A program made the translations under genes and the position numbers. 34,591 nucleotides of DNA from positions 85,240-119,830 of the forward strand of contig JAUYIT010000008.1 of the NCBI GenBank assembly GCA_030688315.1. The letters run 5' to 3'. Origin of the DNA: Candidatus Komeilibacteria bacterium. Its GTDB lineage: Bacteria; Patescibacteriota; Patescibacteriia; UBA1558; UBA10009. Within the stretch, counting starts at the first letter, position 1. Every line of letters begins with the position of its first letter. This document shows positions 8,209 to 17,803 of the stretch, in pieces. The notes under the pieces are model-generated. The model had not been told where the DNA came from and made no database searches. It was given only the letters and a program-made list of their open reading frames with translations.

Positions 8209-8751
8209 ATGAAATTATATTTTAGAAATCATAACCGACATTCTATTAGATTGCCTGAACACGATTATTCCCAATCGGGAATTTATTTTGTGACGATTTG
8301 CTGTTATGAAAAACAACATTTTTTTGGTGAAATTAATGATGGGCGAATGTTATTGTCGCCAATTGGTCAAATCGCCAAACAATGTTGGTTGGATATATCA
8401 CAACATTTTCGCAATGTTATATTGGATGAATACGTGATTATGCCGAACCACGTCCATGGTTTAATTGAAATCGTTAATCATAATCACAATGTAGGGGCGC
8501 AAAATTTTGCGCCCCTACGGGGTTCACAAAATAAATTTCAGGTTATGCCGCGTTCATTGGGTTCAATCATACGTGGTTATAAAATCGGGGTTACCAAATG
8601 GTGCCGACAAAATAATATGGAATATTTTAAATGGCAACGGAATTATTATGAACGCATCATTCGCGATGAAATGGAATTATTCCGCGTTCGTAAATATATC
8701 AAAAACAATCCGGTCAATTGGCAGACAGATAAAAACAATATTAAAATTTAA
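8209..8751 (+). CDS. REP-associated tyrosine transposase (RAYT, Y1 family)
   Basis: The 180-aa protein belongs to the TnpA_REP/IS200-like Y1 HUH transposases. The N-terminus (RLPEHDYSQSGIYFVTICCYEK), the metal-binding HUH motif NHVHG (His81, His83) and the C-terminal RNYYERIIRDE carrying the candidate nucleophile tyrosine (Tyr146 or Tyr147) are all present. The end KYIKNNPVNW is typical of the family. These enzymes cut and join single-stranded DNA at REP-like hairpins. Residues about 95-103 (VGAQNFAPL) are encoded by a perfect 28-bp palindrome inserted in frame between the HUH half and the Tyr half. It is the only plus-strand gene between ftsK and the orphan gene, consistent with a recent arrival. 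Confidence 0.92.
   Translation: MKLYFRNHNRHSIRLPEHDYSQSGIYFVTICCYEKQHFFGEINDGRMLLSPIGQIAKQCWLDISQHFRNVILDEYVIMPNHVHGLIEIVNHNHNVGAQNFAPLRGSQNKFQVMPRSLGSIIRGYKIGVTKWCRQNNMEYFKWQRNYYERIIRDEMELFRVRKYIKNNPVNWQTDKNNIKI
8491..8518. repeat. 28-bp perfect palindrome inside the RAYT coding region
   Basis: GTAGGGGCGCAAAA is followed immediately by its reverse complement. The insertion keeps the reading frame and lies between the two catalytic halves of the transposase. It has the form of a REP-like hairpin, the type of DNA this enzyme family acts on. Confidence 0.85.
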
Positions 8752-8855
8752 TAAATAAAATAACCTCCCACTTGGAAGTGGGAGGTCAGGCTCACCGCTA
8801 GATGGTGTTTAGCCGCCCTTCCCCTTACGGGGGATTTGTCGCGGGCCTCGTTACT
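8750..8855 (-). ncRNA. candidate small structured RNA with intrinsic terminator
   Basis: On the minus strand, about 100 nt between a promoter-like pair (8861-8888) and a strong terminator form a series of hairpins. These are GCCC/GGGC enclosing CCCC-cgtaa-GGGG, then GGCT-aaa-CACC/GGTG-AGCC, then the terminator stem ACCTCCCACTT/AAGTGGGAGGT with TTATTTTATTT after it. No minus-strand ORF follows, because the RAYT gene runs toward it, so it would be an independent RNA. I do not recognise an Rfam family; it does not match SRP RNA, 6S, tmRNA or RNase P motifs I know. It could also be the structured 3' end of the RAYT element. Confidence 0.45.
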
Positions 8856-8860
8856 TTTTT

Positions 8861-8888
8861 ATAATACCATGCTAAGGAATCTTGTAAA
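8861..8888 (-). promoter_or_regulatory. candidate promoter of the small RNA
   Basis: On the minus strand, TTTACA (8883-8888), a 16-bp spacer and TATTAT (8861-8866) would start transcription near 8854, just before the structured region. Confidence 0.4.
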
Positions 8889-8890
8889 TA

Positions 8891-8919
8891 TTGACAAATT
8901 AAGGACTATATGATATATT
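8891..8919 (+). promoter_or_regulatory. candidate promoter of the 285-aa orphan gene
   Basis: Consensus TTGACA (8891-8896), a 17-bp spacer and TATATT (8914-8919) lie on the plus strand. It is divergent from the small-RNA promoter and leaves a leader of about 130 nt with no recognisable riboswitch. Confidence 0.5.
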
Positions 8920-9058
8920 AATTTATTCCAGAATAAAGTCAGATTATTGAGTATTTTACGGGAAATATTCAAAAATATGGCCTGATTCAAACAATTAAGC
9001 CAGACCTGAACATCCGGCAGGTTACCGGTAGCACATTTTACATGAAAGGATGATGGCA

Positions 9059-9913
9059 ATGTCAGCATTGACCACATCTAAAGGAACTCGCGAGCAGAAG
9101 GACTCGTTTTTCAGCTTGCTAAAGTCAGCCGTCAGCGAAGCGGCAAAAATTATCTTGAAAGAGATGAAGCCGTCGCGCGCGGGTTTACAAATTTTGCTCG
9201 CCAATGGCCACGTATTTAAGGCCGCCATTATCAAGGCGGTTACGGACACGGCTCGGGAACTTTTGGCGCCAGCATTGTCGGAAAATGCCTCCGCTTACGA
9301 GTTCGCTCGTCTAACCTTGGGCCGTGCTTTTATCACGCCTGAAGAAGTCATGCGGGCTCGTCGCGGCGTGGTCTACACGCCGGAACAACTCACAGAGTTC
9401 AAAAGAATTCTGCCGACGCAAGACATAATCCAATGGGCAAAGTCGAACGGCTTTATACTGGTCGCCGGTCCAGCAAAACCACTTTCGCTTTTAGAGATAA
9501 GGGATCTGGATCCCATTTTCTTTTACGCGAAATCAGGAGATTGGTATGCGGGCGATGCCGAGAAGTTTTCTCGGGACGACAAAGTCGATGTTACTTGGCT
9601 TATGGTCAGGAAAGAGGCCGTCCAAGATTCCTTCTCGAAAAGTTGGACCGAACAAACGGCTTTACTCTTGGAGGTTGAGTATGTGCCCAACGTTGCCGAA
9701 GTCGCATGGGCAGTCACGACCTATAAGGCCGTGAGGGGTATTTACTTGATGCCGAACTTCTACGTTCGTACATCATCAGTGGATGCCCTCGGCAACCGCG
9801 TGCCCGTCGGCCTTTTCGGCGCCAGCGGTCTGGCCATCAACGACTGCTGGGATGTCGATCGCCATGGCGCTCTGGCGGTTGTTTCTGCCCGGAAGTTGAA
9901 GATGGAATCTTAA
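9059..9913 (+). CDS. conserved-looking protein of unknown function
   Basis: The ORF track starts at 9050, but AAAGGA sits directly on that ATG. The third ATG (9059, MSALTTS) has proper Shine-Dalgarno spacing and gives 284 residues plus stop. I do not recognise the fold. The sequence is soluble, with a helical N-terminal half (SFFSLLKSAVSEAAKIILKEMKPSRAGLQILLANGH) and a beta-rich C-terminal half rich in aromatic residues (DPIFFYAKSGDWYAGD, YLMPNFYVRTSSVDALGNRVPVG). No signal peptide or membrane helix is seen. Its codon use is more GC-rich than the cassettes on the right. It has its own promoter and a downstream terminator, so it is probably monocistronic. Confidence 0.75.
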   Translation: MSALTTSKGTREQKDSFFSLLKSAVSEAAKIILKEMKPSRAGLQILLANGHVFKAAIIKAVTDTARELLAPALSENASAYEFARLTLGRAFITPEEVMRARRGVVYTPEQLTEFKRILPTQDIIQWAKSNGFILVAGPAKPLSLLEIRDLDPIFFYAKSGDWYAGDAEKFSRDDKVDVTWLMVRKEAVQDSFSKSWTEQTALLLEVEYVPNVAEVAWAVTTYKAVRGIYLMPNFYVRTSSVDALGNRVPVGLFGASGLAINDCWDVDRHGALAVVSARKLKMES

Positions 9914-10026
9914 GGTCTCAATCCTTTTGATTCCTTGATCCTCCGCGTTAGTATACAAGCAATTGTGTCTGGCGCGGGGGATCTTTTTCTTTCCGCGAAA
10001 ATAAAATCGGCGGATTTTTTCAATCA

Positions 10027-10059
10027 AAAAACGGCTCGCCGATTCGGCGGGCCGTTTTT
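10027..10059. terminator. bidirectional terminator between the orphan gene and rpoC
   Basis: A 16-bp stem, AAAAACGGCTCGCCGA against TCGGCGGGCCGTTTTT with one G-T pair, has T runs leaving on both strands. It lies between two converging genes and can serve both. Confidence 0.8.
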
Positions 10060-10144
10060 GTTTTTAGTCAGAGATTCTATCGGTCAGTCGCTTCGCTCCT
10101 TCCCTCCCCGCCTTGACTCGCAAGGCGAGGCTGGCAGAATGACA

Positions 10145-13100
10145 TTATTTTTTCCTAAATCCTGTACCAGCCGGAATCAGGCGGCCGATAATAACGTTTT
10201 CCTTTAAGCCGCGAAAATGGTCGATCTTGCCGGTAATGGCCGCGTCAATCAGCACGCGGGCGGTTTCTTGGAACGAAGCGGCCGAGAGGAAGGAGTCGGT
10301 AGAAAGCGACGCTTTAATTAGACCTAACAGCATCACATCGGCCGTGGCTTCCCTGCCCTTAACCTTTTTGGCTTTCTGGTTTTCTTCGGTGAGCAAGGAG
10401 CGAGTCACAGTTTCGCCGGGCAGTAAATTGGTATCGCCGGCATCCTTAACCGTTAAACGGGAGAACATCTGCCTCACGATAATTTCAATATGCTTGGCGT
10501 TAAGTTTTTGACCCTGTGAAGAATAGATGTAAAGAATTTCCTTGATAATATATTTTTGCACATCCAGCTGGCCCTTGTGTAAATGCAGTTCATGCAAATC
10601 CATACTGCCTTCGGTGAGAGGGTCGCCCTCATTGACCAAATCGCCATCTTTAACCCACAAGGCGTAGCCCGGCGGAACAATCACTTCCATGATGGATTCG
10701 GTATCGGCAATAATTTTTAGGTTGTCGCCCTGGATTTTAACTATGCCGTTATGAGTTGATTTAATTACCTTTTTCTCGTTCTGCTTGTGCTTCATCAGCT
10801 TGTCACCGGGCTTAACGCCGGCGCCGTCCTTAACCAGCAGGTCAAAGTCCTCGTTAATGGTCAGGTTTTCCGTAACTTCGCCGTTGTATTTAATTTTGAC
10901 TAAACGCTGACTGCGGGTGCCGCCGGCCATATTCTTGTCAATCATAATCTGGCCGTGCACTTCGGCTACAATCGCCTTCTTTTTAGGGGGACGGGCTTCA
11001 AATAATTCCTCAACTCTGGGCAGACCCTGGGTAATGTCGGCGCCGGCCACGCCACCGGTGTGGAAGGTTCTCATGGTCAGCTGGGTGCCGGGTTCGCCAA
11101 TGGATTGCGCGGCAATCACGCCGACGGCCGTACCCATGGCCACCGGGGCGTTAAAGCCCAAGTCAAAACCGTAGCAGGTTTGGCATAAGCCGCGAGTGGA
11201 TTTACAAGTAATGTTGGAACGGATGGTTACGGTTTCCAGTTCCATGCCTTCCAGTTTTTTAAGAGCGTCTTTGGAAACAATTTCACCCGTTTTAACCAAC
11301 GTCTTTTTGGTTTTAGGATGAACAATATCGTGCATGGTTACGCGGCCCCAGATTAAGTTGGGAATGGTTTCGCCCATTTTTTCGGAATCGGCTTTGGTAA
11401 TGGTAAAGCCCTCGGTATCACCGCAATCCTCTTCCATAATTACCAAATCCTGGGCTACGTCCACCAATCTTCTGGTAAGGTAACCGGCGTTGGCGGTTCT
11501 TAAGGCGGTGTCGGATAAACCTTTGCGGGTACCGTGAGTGGAGATAAAGTATTCCAACACGTCCAAACCTTCTTGGAAGTTGGCCTTAATGGGCAGTTCA
11601 ATAATTTCACCCGAGGGGTTAATCACCAAGCCCTTAATACCCATAATCTGAATCATCTGGGCCCAGCTGCCGCGGGCGCCGGAATTGATAATGGAGAAGA
11701 GCGAGCTGCCGCTGTCAAAGGAATTTTTGGATAACTCGGTAATTTCTTCCTTAACGCCGGTCCAAACTTCCACCACTTTAACGTAGCGTTCCTTGTTGGT
11801 CAGCAAGCCCTCTTCATATTGTTCCTGAATTTGTTCCACCAGCTTTTCACCCTTTTTAATAATCTCCGGTTTTTCCTTAAGGGTAGGAATATCATTCATG
11901 CCCCAGGATAAGCCGGAAGCGGTAATGGTGCGGTAGCCGATGGTTTTTAATTGATCCAAAAATTTGGCGGTAAATTCGCAGTCGTAAATTTCCAAAGAGC
12001 GCGCCACCAACTGCTTTAAGGTTCGGGAATTCATTTCATCGTTAACCAGACCCAGTTTTTCCGGAATGATTTCGTTAAAAATCAAACGGCCCACGGTGGT
12101 TTCCACAATTTCATTTTTAATGCTGACGCCGATGCGATCGTGCAGGCGGACCTTGTTGAGGTTGTAAGCGGTTTTGGCTTCGGCTTCGTCGGAAAAATAT
12201 TTAACGGGTTTGGTTTGGGAAGGGTTGATAAAGGTCAGATAGTAACAACCCCACACCACGTCCTGGTCGGGCGAAGCAACCGGTTCGCCGGTTGCCGGCT
12301 TAAGCAGGTTTTTTGAAGAAAGCATGATTTCGGCGGCTTCACGCTTGGCCTCTTCGGTAATGGGCACGTGCACGGCCATTTGGTCGCCGTCAAAGTCGGC
12401 GTTAAAGGCCTTACACACCATGGGGTGGATCTGGATGGCTTTACCTTCAATCAAAATCGGCTGAAAGGCCTGAATACCCAAACGGTGCAAAGTGGGGGCG
12501 CGGTTTAAAAACACGTGAGCGTGTTTGGTTACTTCTTCCAAAATAGCCCAGACCTCTTCGTGATCTTGTTCAATGTAGCGGTTGGCGGAGCGGACGTTAT
12601 GAACCGCTTCGCTTAAAATAAGTTTAGAAATAACAAACGGGCGGAACAATTCCAAGGCCATGGTTTTAGGCAAACCGCATTGGTGCATTTCCAGTTTGGG
12701 GCCAATGACGATGACGGAACGGCCGGAATAGTCAATACGCTTACCCAACAGGTTCTGGCGGAAACGGCCTTGCTTGCCTTTTAAAATGTCGGCAATGCTT
12801 TTCAGCATTCTTTTTTGGCCGGTGGAAGCGGTCACGGTTTTACCGCGGCGGGCGCCATTGTCAATCAAGGCGTCCACGGCTTCCTGCAACATTCTTTTTT
12901 CGTTTCTTTGAATGACCTCGGGGGCGTTTAATTCCTGCAAGCGCTTTAAGCGGTTGTTGCGGTTAATAACGCGGCGGTACAAATCGTTAAGGTCCGAGGT
13001 GGCAAAGCGCCCGCCATCAAGCTGAACAATCGGCCGCAAATCCGGAGGAATAACCGGCACCATGGTTAAAATCATCCATTCGGGGCGGATGTTGTTGGCT

Positions 13101-14020
13101 ACCAAACTGCGGATCAGTTTGGATCTTCTGATCATGCGTTTCTTTTTGGAAGGAATTGCTTGGGTAATTTCCAAATCCAGAGCGGTGGCGGCCTTTTCCA
13201 AATCAATGGCGGTCAATAATTGTCTGACGGCTTCAGCACCGATGCCGGCTTCAAACACGTGGCCGTACTTTAAAGACAAATCCTGATACGCGCTTTCGGT
13301 AATTATTTTAAATGGCTTTAAATCCTTGAGTTCTTTTTTGGCCACTTCGGCGGCCCGCTCTAAAGTTTCGGTTTTATTCTGCTTGGCGTTATTGATGATA
13401 TTAAGTTCTTTTTGGAACGCGCCTTCGGTCACGCTGTTTTCCTGTTTTTTCTTATTCAGCTCGGCAATTTTTTGTTCAAATTCGCGCTCAATGGCTTTGT
13501 GTTTGCTCTTTTGTTCGCCTTTAATCTGTTCCAAAGTTTGCGCTCTTAAATCTTCATCCACGCGCAAAATAATAAAGGAAGCAAAGTAAATAACTTTTTC
13601 CAGTTCCTGAATTGACAAGTCCAACACCAAACCGATCTTGGAAGGGATGCCCCGCAAAAACCAGATGTGCGAAACGGGCGAAGCCAGCGCAATGTGGCCC
13701 ATGCGTTCGCGCCGCACCACGGCCCGGGTAACTTCCACGCCGCACTTATCGCAGGTAATGCCTTTGTAGCGGATGCGCTTGTATTTGCCGCAGTAGCATT
13801 CCCAGTCCTTGGACGGGCCAAAAATGCGTTCGCAGAACAAGCCGTCCTTTTCCGGTTTTTGGGTGCGGTAGTTGATCGTTTCGGGCTTTAACACTTCGCC
13901 GGTGGACCAAACCAGAATCTCTTTGGGCGAAGCCAAACGCAAACGGATGCCGTTAAAGTCGGTAGCGGCCACGTTATTGTCGGGCATAAAGGCGGTTTTG
14001 GAAGAAGAAGGATTTGGCAT
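10145..14020 (-). CDS. rpoC: RNA polymerase subunit beta'
   Basis: The 1291-aa beta' subunit carries the catalytic Mg-binding motif [14 protein letters not shown]. The N-terminal zinc site is [23 protein letters not shown]. The second zinc cluster includes [13 protein letters not shown], preceded by EEDCGD. The bridge helix and trigger loop region ([45 protein letters not shown]) is intact. The protein is somewhat shorter than in E. coli, from smaller lineage-specific insertions. It follows rpoB after 61 bp, which contain the small palindrome GAGCTTAAGCTC. The two are almost certainly co-transcribed. Confidence 0.99.
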   Translation of the reverse strand: MPNPSSSKTAFMPDNNVAATDFNGIRLRLASPKEILVWSTGEVLKPETINYRTQKPEKDGLFCERIFGPSKDWECYCGKYKRIRYKGITCDKCGVEVTRAVVRRERMGHIALASPVSHIWFLRGIPSKIGLVLDLSIQELEKVIYFASFIILRVDEDLRAQTLEQIKGEQKSKHKAIEREFEQKIAELNKKKQENSVTEGAFQKELNIINNAKQNKTETLERAAEVAKKELKDLKPFKIITESAYQDLSLKYGHVFEAGIGAEAVRQLLTAIDLEKAATALDLEITQAIPSKKKRMIRRSKLIRSLVANNIRPEWMILTMVPVIPPDLRPIVQLDGGRFATSDLNDLYRRVINRNNRLKRLQELNAPEVIQRNEKRMLQEAVDALIDNGARRGKTVTASTGQKRMLKSIADILKGKQGRFRQNLLGKRIDYSGRSVIVIGPKLEMHQCGLPKTMALELFRPFVISKLILSEAVHNVRSANRYIEQDHEEVWAILEEVTKHAHVFLNRAPTLHRLGIQAFQPILIEGKAIQIHPMVCKAFNADFDGDQMAVHVPITEEAKREAAEIMLSSKNLLKPATGEPVASPDQDVVWGCYYLTFINPSQTKPVKYFSDEAEAKTAYNLNKVRLHDRIGVSIKNEIVETTVGRLIFNEIIPEKLGLVNDEMNSRTLKQLVARSLEIYDCEFTAKFLDQLKTIGYRTITASGLSWGMNDIPTLKEKPEIIKKGEKLVEQIQEQYEEGLLTNKERYVKVVEVWTGVKEEITELSKNSFDSGSSLFSIINSGARGSWAQMIQIMGIKGLVINPSGEIIELPIKANFQEGLDVLEYFISTHGTRKGLSDTALRTANAGYLTRRLVDVAQDLVIMEEDCGDTEGFTITKADSEKMGETIPNLIWGRVTMHDIVHPKTKKTLVKTGEIVSKDALKKLEGMELETVTIRSNITCKSTRGLCQTCYGFDLGFNAPVAMGTAVGVIAAQSIGEPGTQLTMRTFHTGGVAGADITQGLPRVEELFEARPPKKKAIVAEVHGQIMIDKNMAGGTRSQRLVKIKYNGEVTENLTINEDFDLLVKDGAGVKPGDKLMKHKQNEKKVIKSTHNGIVKIQGDNLKIIADTESIMEVIVPPGYALWVKDGDLVNEGDPLTEGSMDLHELHLHKGQLDVQKYIIKEILYIYSSQGQKLNAKHIEIIVRQMFSRLTVKDAGDTNLLPGETVTRSLLTEENQKAKKVKGREATADVMLLGLIKASLSTDSFLSAASFQETARVLIDAAITGKIDHFRGLKENVIIGRLIPAGTGFRKK

Positions 14021-14081
14021 AATTTAGGTTATCGAGCTTAAGCTCAATTTAGATTATGAAGTTAAACGATTAGCCGGTTGA

Positions 14082-17000
14082 TTATTCTTTGCGGTGTTCC
14101 AGCGCTTCCGTTTCTTCCTGGCGGCTGGGTTTAATGAGCGGCTTATCGTCTTTTAACAGTTCCACTTCCAAGCCCAGACCTTTAAGTTCCCTAACCAACA
14201 CGTTGAAGGATTCGGGAATATTAAGCTTGGTGACCGGTTCGCCCTTGATGATTGATTCATAGGCCTTGCTGCGGCCGGGAATATCATCGGATTTGATAGT
14301 AAGAATTTCTTGCAAAGCGTGAGCGGCGCCATAGGCCTCCAAGGCCCAAACTTCCATTTCGCCGAACCTTTGTCCGCCGCCTTGGGCCTTGCCGCCCAAG
14401 GGCTGTTGAGTAACTAGTGAGTATGGCCCAATGCTTCTTTGGTGAATCTTATCTTCCACCAAGTGATTCAGTTTTAACATGTAAATAATGCCGACGGTAG
14501 TTTTTTTGTTAAAGGGTTCGCCGGTGCGGCCATCAAACAACTGGATTTTACCGTCTTCGGAAAAACCGGCTTTTTTAAGTTCCTGCTGAATGCTTTCCAC
14601 GCTCACGCCGTTTAAGGCGGGCGAGGCCACGGTGTAGCCCAATTGCTTGGCGGCCATGCCCAAGTGGGTTTCCAACAACTGCCCTAGGTTCATACGGGAA
14701 ATAACGCCCAAAGGATTCAAAATCATATCCACCGGAGTACCGTCGGCTAAGAAAGGCATTTCCTGCGCTGGCACAATGCGGGAGATAACACCTTTGTTAC
14801 CGTGCCGGCCGGCCAACTTGTCGCCGGGCTGGACTTTTCTTAACTGGGCAATGGTGACCTGAATGCTTTTAATTACGCCGGCCGGTAATTTATCGCCGGA
14901 GACGCGGGAAAAGACCTTAATGTCAATCACTTTGCCGTGTTCGCCGTGTTCCAAGTAAAGCGAACTATCGCGCACGTCCTTGGCTTTTTCACCAAAGATG
15001 GCGCGCAGCAGTTTTTCTTCGGCGCTAAGCTCCGTTTCGCCTTTAGGGGTAATTTTACCTACCAAAATATCGCCGGCCTTAACCTGCGCGCCAATGCGGA
15101 TAACGCCTTCTTCGTCCAGATCTTTCAATTTTTCTTCAGACACGTTGGGAATGTCGCGGGTAACCACTTCGGGTCCTAACTTGGTGTCGCGCACGTCAAT
15201 GGAATAATCTTCAATATGGATAGAGCTGAATTTGCCGTTTTGCACTACCCGTTCGGAAATCAAAATAGCGTCTTCGTAGTTGCCGCCTTCCCAGGCCATA
15301 AAGGCAACCAACACGTTTTGACCCAAAGCCAGTTCGCCCTGATCGGTGGCGGCGCCGTCGGCCAGCACATCACCGGCCAAAATTTTGTCGCCTTTATCAA
15401 CCAACGGATAGTGGTTCATGCAGGTGGAAGCGTTGGAGCGCATAAACTTGCCCAATACGTATTCGTGCTCTTTATCCTGTTTGTCGGTTAAAATAATTTT
15501 GTCGCCCTGCACGGCGGTAACTTCACCGTCCTGTTCGGCCACAATCACCTGGCCCGAATCTTTGGCCGCCCTAAATTCAATGCCCGTGCCAATAATCGGC
15601 GCTTCGGGCCGCACTAACGAAACGGCCTGACGTTGCATGTTGGTGCCCATCAAAGCGCGGACGGCGTCGTCGTGTTCCAAAAAGGGAATCAAAGCCGTGG
15701 CAATAGAAATAATCTGATTAGGGGCCACGTCCAAAAAGTCGATTTTGGAAACGGCGGCAAATGAAGGTTTGCCGTGGACTCTCATTTCGGCGTACTCTTT
15801 AATAAAGAAGCCGGTCTCGTCGTCAATCGGGGTGGTGGCGGCGGCGGTGTTAAAGCGTTCTTCGGTAAAAGCGTCCAAATAAACAATTTCCTTACTCACT
15901 CTGGGCTTAATCGGCACGCTTAAAATGTTTTTAAAGTTATGAAGTTCTTTGGCTGTTTTTTCATCAATATTATCGCCGGCTTTAACTAAAACTTTTTTGC
16001 TGTCCGGTTCCATAACATCTTCGCGGGCAATTTGGCCTACCGCCAGTTTGCCATCATTAGCTACGTCATGCAGAACTTTGCGGAACGGGGTTTCAATAAA
16101 GCCGTATTCGTTAACGCGGGCGTACGAAGCCAAGTGGCCAACTAAACCGATGTTGGGTCCTTCAGGAGTGGCAATCGGACAGATACGTCCGTAGTGAGTT
16201 CTGTGTACGTCGCGGACTTCAAAACCGGCGCGTTCTCTGCTTAAACCGCCCGGGCCCATGGCACTCACGCGGCGCTTGTGTTCCAGCTCGGCCAGCGGAT
16301 TGGTCTGGTCCATAAACTGGGAAAGCTGGGAGCTCATAAAGAATTCCTTAATGGAGCCAATCACCGGACGGGCGTTAATCAGCTGGTTGGGGGTAACGCT
16401 GTTAATATCCATGGTGCTCATGCGGTCTTTAATGATGCGCTCCATGCGCGCCAAACCGATGCGGCATTTGTTTTGCACCAGTTCGCCGATGGCCCTAATG
16501 CGACGGTTGCCCAAGTGGTCAATATCGTCGGGCTGGTCCTGGGTAGTATTTAAACGGATGATTTCCTTGATGATTCTAACTAAGTCGTCCACTCTTAAAA
16601 TCCGATTTTCTTTGGTAATGGCCATGCTGTCGTTAAACTTTTTATTTAATTTGTAACGGCCCACCACGCCAAAATCGTAGCGGTCAAAATTAAAGAACAT
16701 GGCGTGGATTAAGGATTTGGCGTTATCCGGGGTGGCTAAATCGCCCGGCCTGATTCTTTTGTAAACTTCAATCAAACCTTCGCTTTCGTTTTTGGATGAA
16801 TCCTTAGCCAAAGTGCTTTCTATATAATCTATGTCGGGCAGTGTTTCAACGTCCTTAAACAGTTCTTTGATTTGTTCATTGGAGCTCACGCCAAAAGCCC
16901 GCAGTAACGAAGTTACGGCCACCTTGCGCTTGCGGTCGATTTTTACATAGATAACGTGGTTCTGATCGGTTTCCAGTTCCAGCCAGGCGCCGCGGTTGGG

Positions 17001-17468
17001 GATGATTTTGGCGCCGTATAAACGCTTGCCTCTAAAGTTTTCGGAAGTAAAAAAAACGCCGGCTGAACGGATCAGCTGCGAAACTACGACTCTTTCCACG
17101 CCGTTAATTACAAACGTGCCGCGGTTGGTCATGAGGGGAAAGTCCCCCAGATAAATTTCCTGTTCTTTGACTTCGCCGGTGCGTTCGTTAACCAAACGGG
17201 CTTTAACGCGAAGCGGCGCCTCGTAAGTAATGTTTTTGGCGCGAGCCACACGTTCGTGGAACTTTGGCTCGTCCAAGTAGTAGTCTTCAAAATACAGTTC
17301 CAGGTTGCGGCCGATAAAATCTTTGATTGGCGAAACCTCTTCAAACAATTCCTTGAGACCGTTCTCAAAGAACCATTGGTAAGACCTTTTTTGGATTTCG
17401 ATCAAGTCGGGGAGGGGTAAGGCGACTTTAGAGGAGGAAAAATACTTGCGCTCGATGGAACTTCGCAT
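14082..17468 (-). CDS. rpoB: RNA polymerase subunit beta
   Basis: The 1128-aa beta subunit has the rifampicin-pocket region SSQLSQFMDQTNPLAELEHKRRVSAMGPGGLSRERAG; the residues equivalent to E. coli Asp516, His526 and Ser531 are kept. The downstream RDVHRTHYGRICPIATPEGPNIGLV and the C-terminal GGKAQGGGQRFGEMEVWALEAYGA, which contacts beta', are canonical. It is shorter than E. coli RpoB (1342 aa), as in bacteria without the large insertions. No rplJ/rplL lies upstream, so the operon is the minimal rpoBC pair, driven by the promoter at 17588-17616. Confidence 0.99.
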   Translation of the reverse strand: MRSSIERKYFSSSKVALPLPDLIEIQKRSYQWFFENGLKELFEEVSPIKDFIGRNLELYFEDYYLDEPKFHERVARAKNITYEAPLRVKARLVNERTGEVKEQEIYLGDFPLMTNRGTFVINGVERVVVSQLIRSAGVFFTSENFRGKRLYGAKIIPNRGAWLELETDQNHVIYVKIDRKRKVAVTSLLRAFGVSSNEQIKELFKDVETLPDIDYIESTLAKDSSKNESEGLIEVYKRIRPGDLATPDNAKSLIHAMFFNFDRYDFGVVGRYKLNKKFNDSMAITKENRILRVDDLVRIIKEIIRLNTTQDQPDDIDHLGNRRIRAIGELVQNKCRIGLARMERIIKDRMSTMDINSVTPNQLINARPVIGSIKEFFMSSQLSQFMDQTNPLAELEHKRRVSAMGPGGLSRERAGFEVRDVHRTHYGRICPIATPEGPNIGLVGHLASYARVNEYGFIETPFRKVLHDVANDGKLAVGQIAREDVMEPDSKKVLVKAGDNIDEKTAKELHNFKNILSVPIKPRVSKEIVYLDAFTEERFNTAAATTPIDDETGFFIKEYAEMRVHGKPSFAAVSKIDFLDVAPNQIISIATALIPFLEHDDAVRALMGTNMQRQAVSLVRPEAPIIGTGIEFRAAKDSGQVIVAEQDGEVTAVQGDKIILTDKQDKEHEYVLGKFMRSNASTCMNHYPLVDKGDKILAGDVLADGAATDQGELALGQNVLVAFMAWEGGNYEDAILISERVVQNGKFSSIHIEDYSIDVRDTKLGPEVVTRDIPNVSEEKLKDLDEEGVIRIGAQVKAGDILVGKITPKGETELSAEEKLLRAIFGEKAKDVRDSSLYLEHGEHGKVIDIKVFSRVSGDKLPAGVIKSIQVTIAQLRKVQPGDKLAGRHGNKGVISRIVPAQEMPFLADGTPVDMILNPLGVISRMNLGQLLETHLGMAAKQLGYTVASPALNGVSVESIQQELKKAGFSEDGKIQLFDGRTGEPFNKKTTVGIIYMLKLNHLVEDKIHQRSIGPYSLVTQQPLGGKAQGGGQRFGEMEVWALEAYGAAHALQEILTIKSDDIPGRSKAYESIIKGEPVTKLNIPESFNVLVRELKGLGLEVELLKDDKPLIKPSRQEETEALEHRKE

Positions 17469-17516
17469 AGTTATGTTTGAAAATTATAAAATATTATAAA
17501 TTTTAGACAAAAATAT

Positions 17517-17541
17517 AACCCTTTGGTCTTAAGGAAGGGTT
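17517..17541 (-). promoter_or_regulatory. hairpin in the rpoB leader (possible attenuator)
   Basis: In the rpoB direction, the stem AACCCTT/AAGGGTT is followed by ATATTTTTG, between the strong promoter and the rpoB start. It resembles a weak intrinsic terminator and could attenuate rpoBC. A second possible promoter (TTGTCT, 16 bp, TATAAT) lies after it, about 20-40 bp before the ATG. The rest of the 335-bp gap at 17469-17803 holds only the promoter and the murE-side terminator. Confidence 0.4.
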
Positions 17542-17587
17542 TTTTAGGGCTGAAGTTTTACACAGCCAGAGAACAAAACATAGGCGG

Positions 17588-17616
17588 ATGATACCTTAAA
17601 AAAAAGGGCTTGTCAA
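17588..17616 (-). promoter_or_regulatory. strong sigma70-type promoter upstream of rpoBC
   Basis: On the minus strand, TTGACA (17611-17616), a 17-bp spacer and TATCAT (17588-17593) form a near-consensus promoter about 110 bp before rpoB. Confidence 0.7.
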
Positions 17617-17732
17617 GGGTTTAGTGTAAAAATTCGGTATCTTAGCTGTAATTAGCCAAAAAGTGAGATAATCAAAGTAGTAATTTTGTCAAATTTAAGG
17701 TCTAAAAAACCAAGTTTAATGCTTAATTTAGC

Positions 17733-17763
17733 AAAAAATAAACCCTCAAAGCAAGGGTTTATT
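17733..17763 (-). terminator. terminator after the MurE-like gene
   Basis: On the minus strand, a 10-bp stem AATAAACCCT/AGGGTTTATT with a short loop is followed by a run of Ts, 40 bp after the stop codon. Confidence 0.8.
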
Positions 17764-17803
17764 CAGCACTTATCCACAGAAGCACTACATTACACAATAT
17801 TTT

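Noticed and set aside
8859-9077. 72-aa minus-strand ORF between the small RNA and the orphan gene
   Set aside because: It lies over promoter sequences and has no Shine-Dalgarno sequence or motif.
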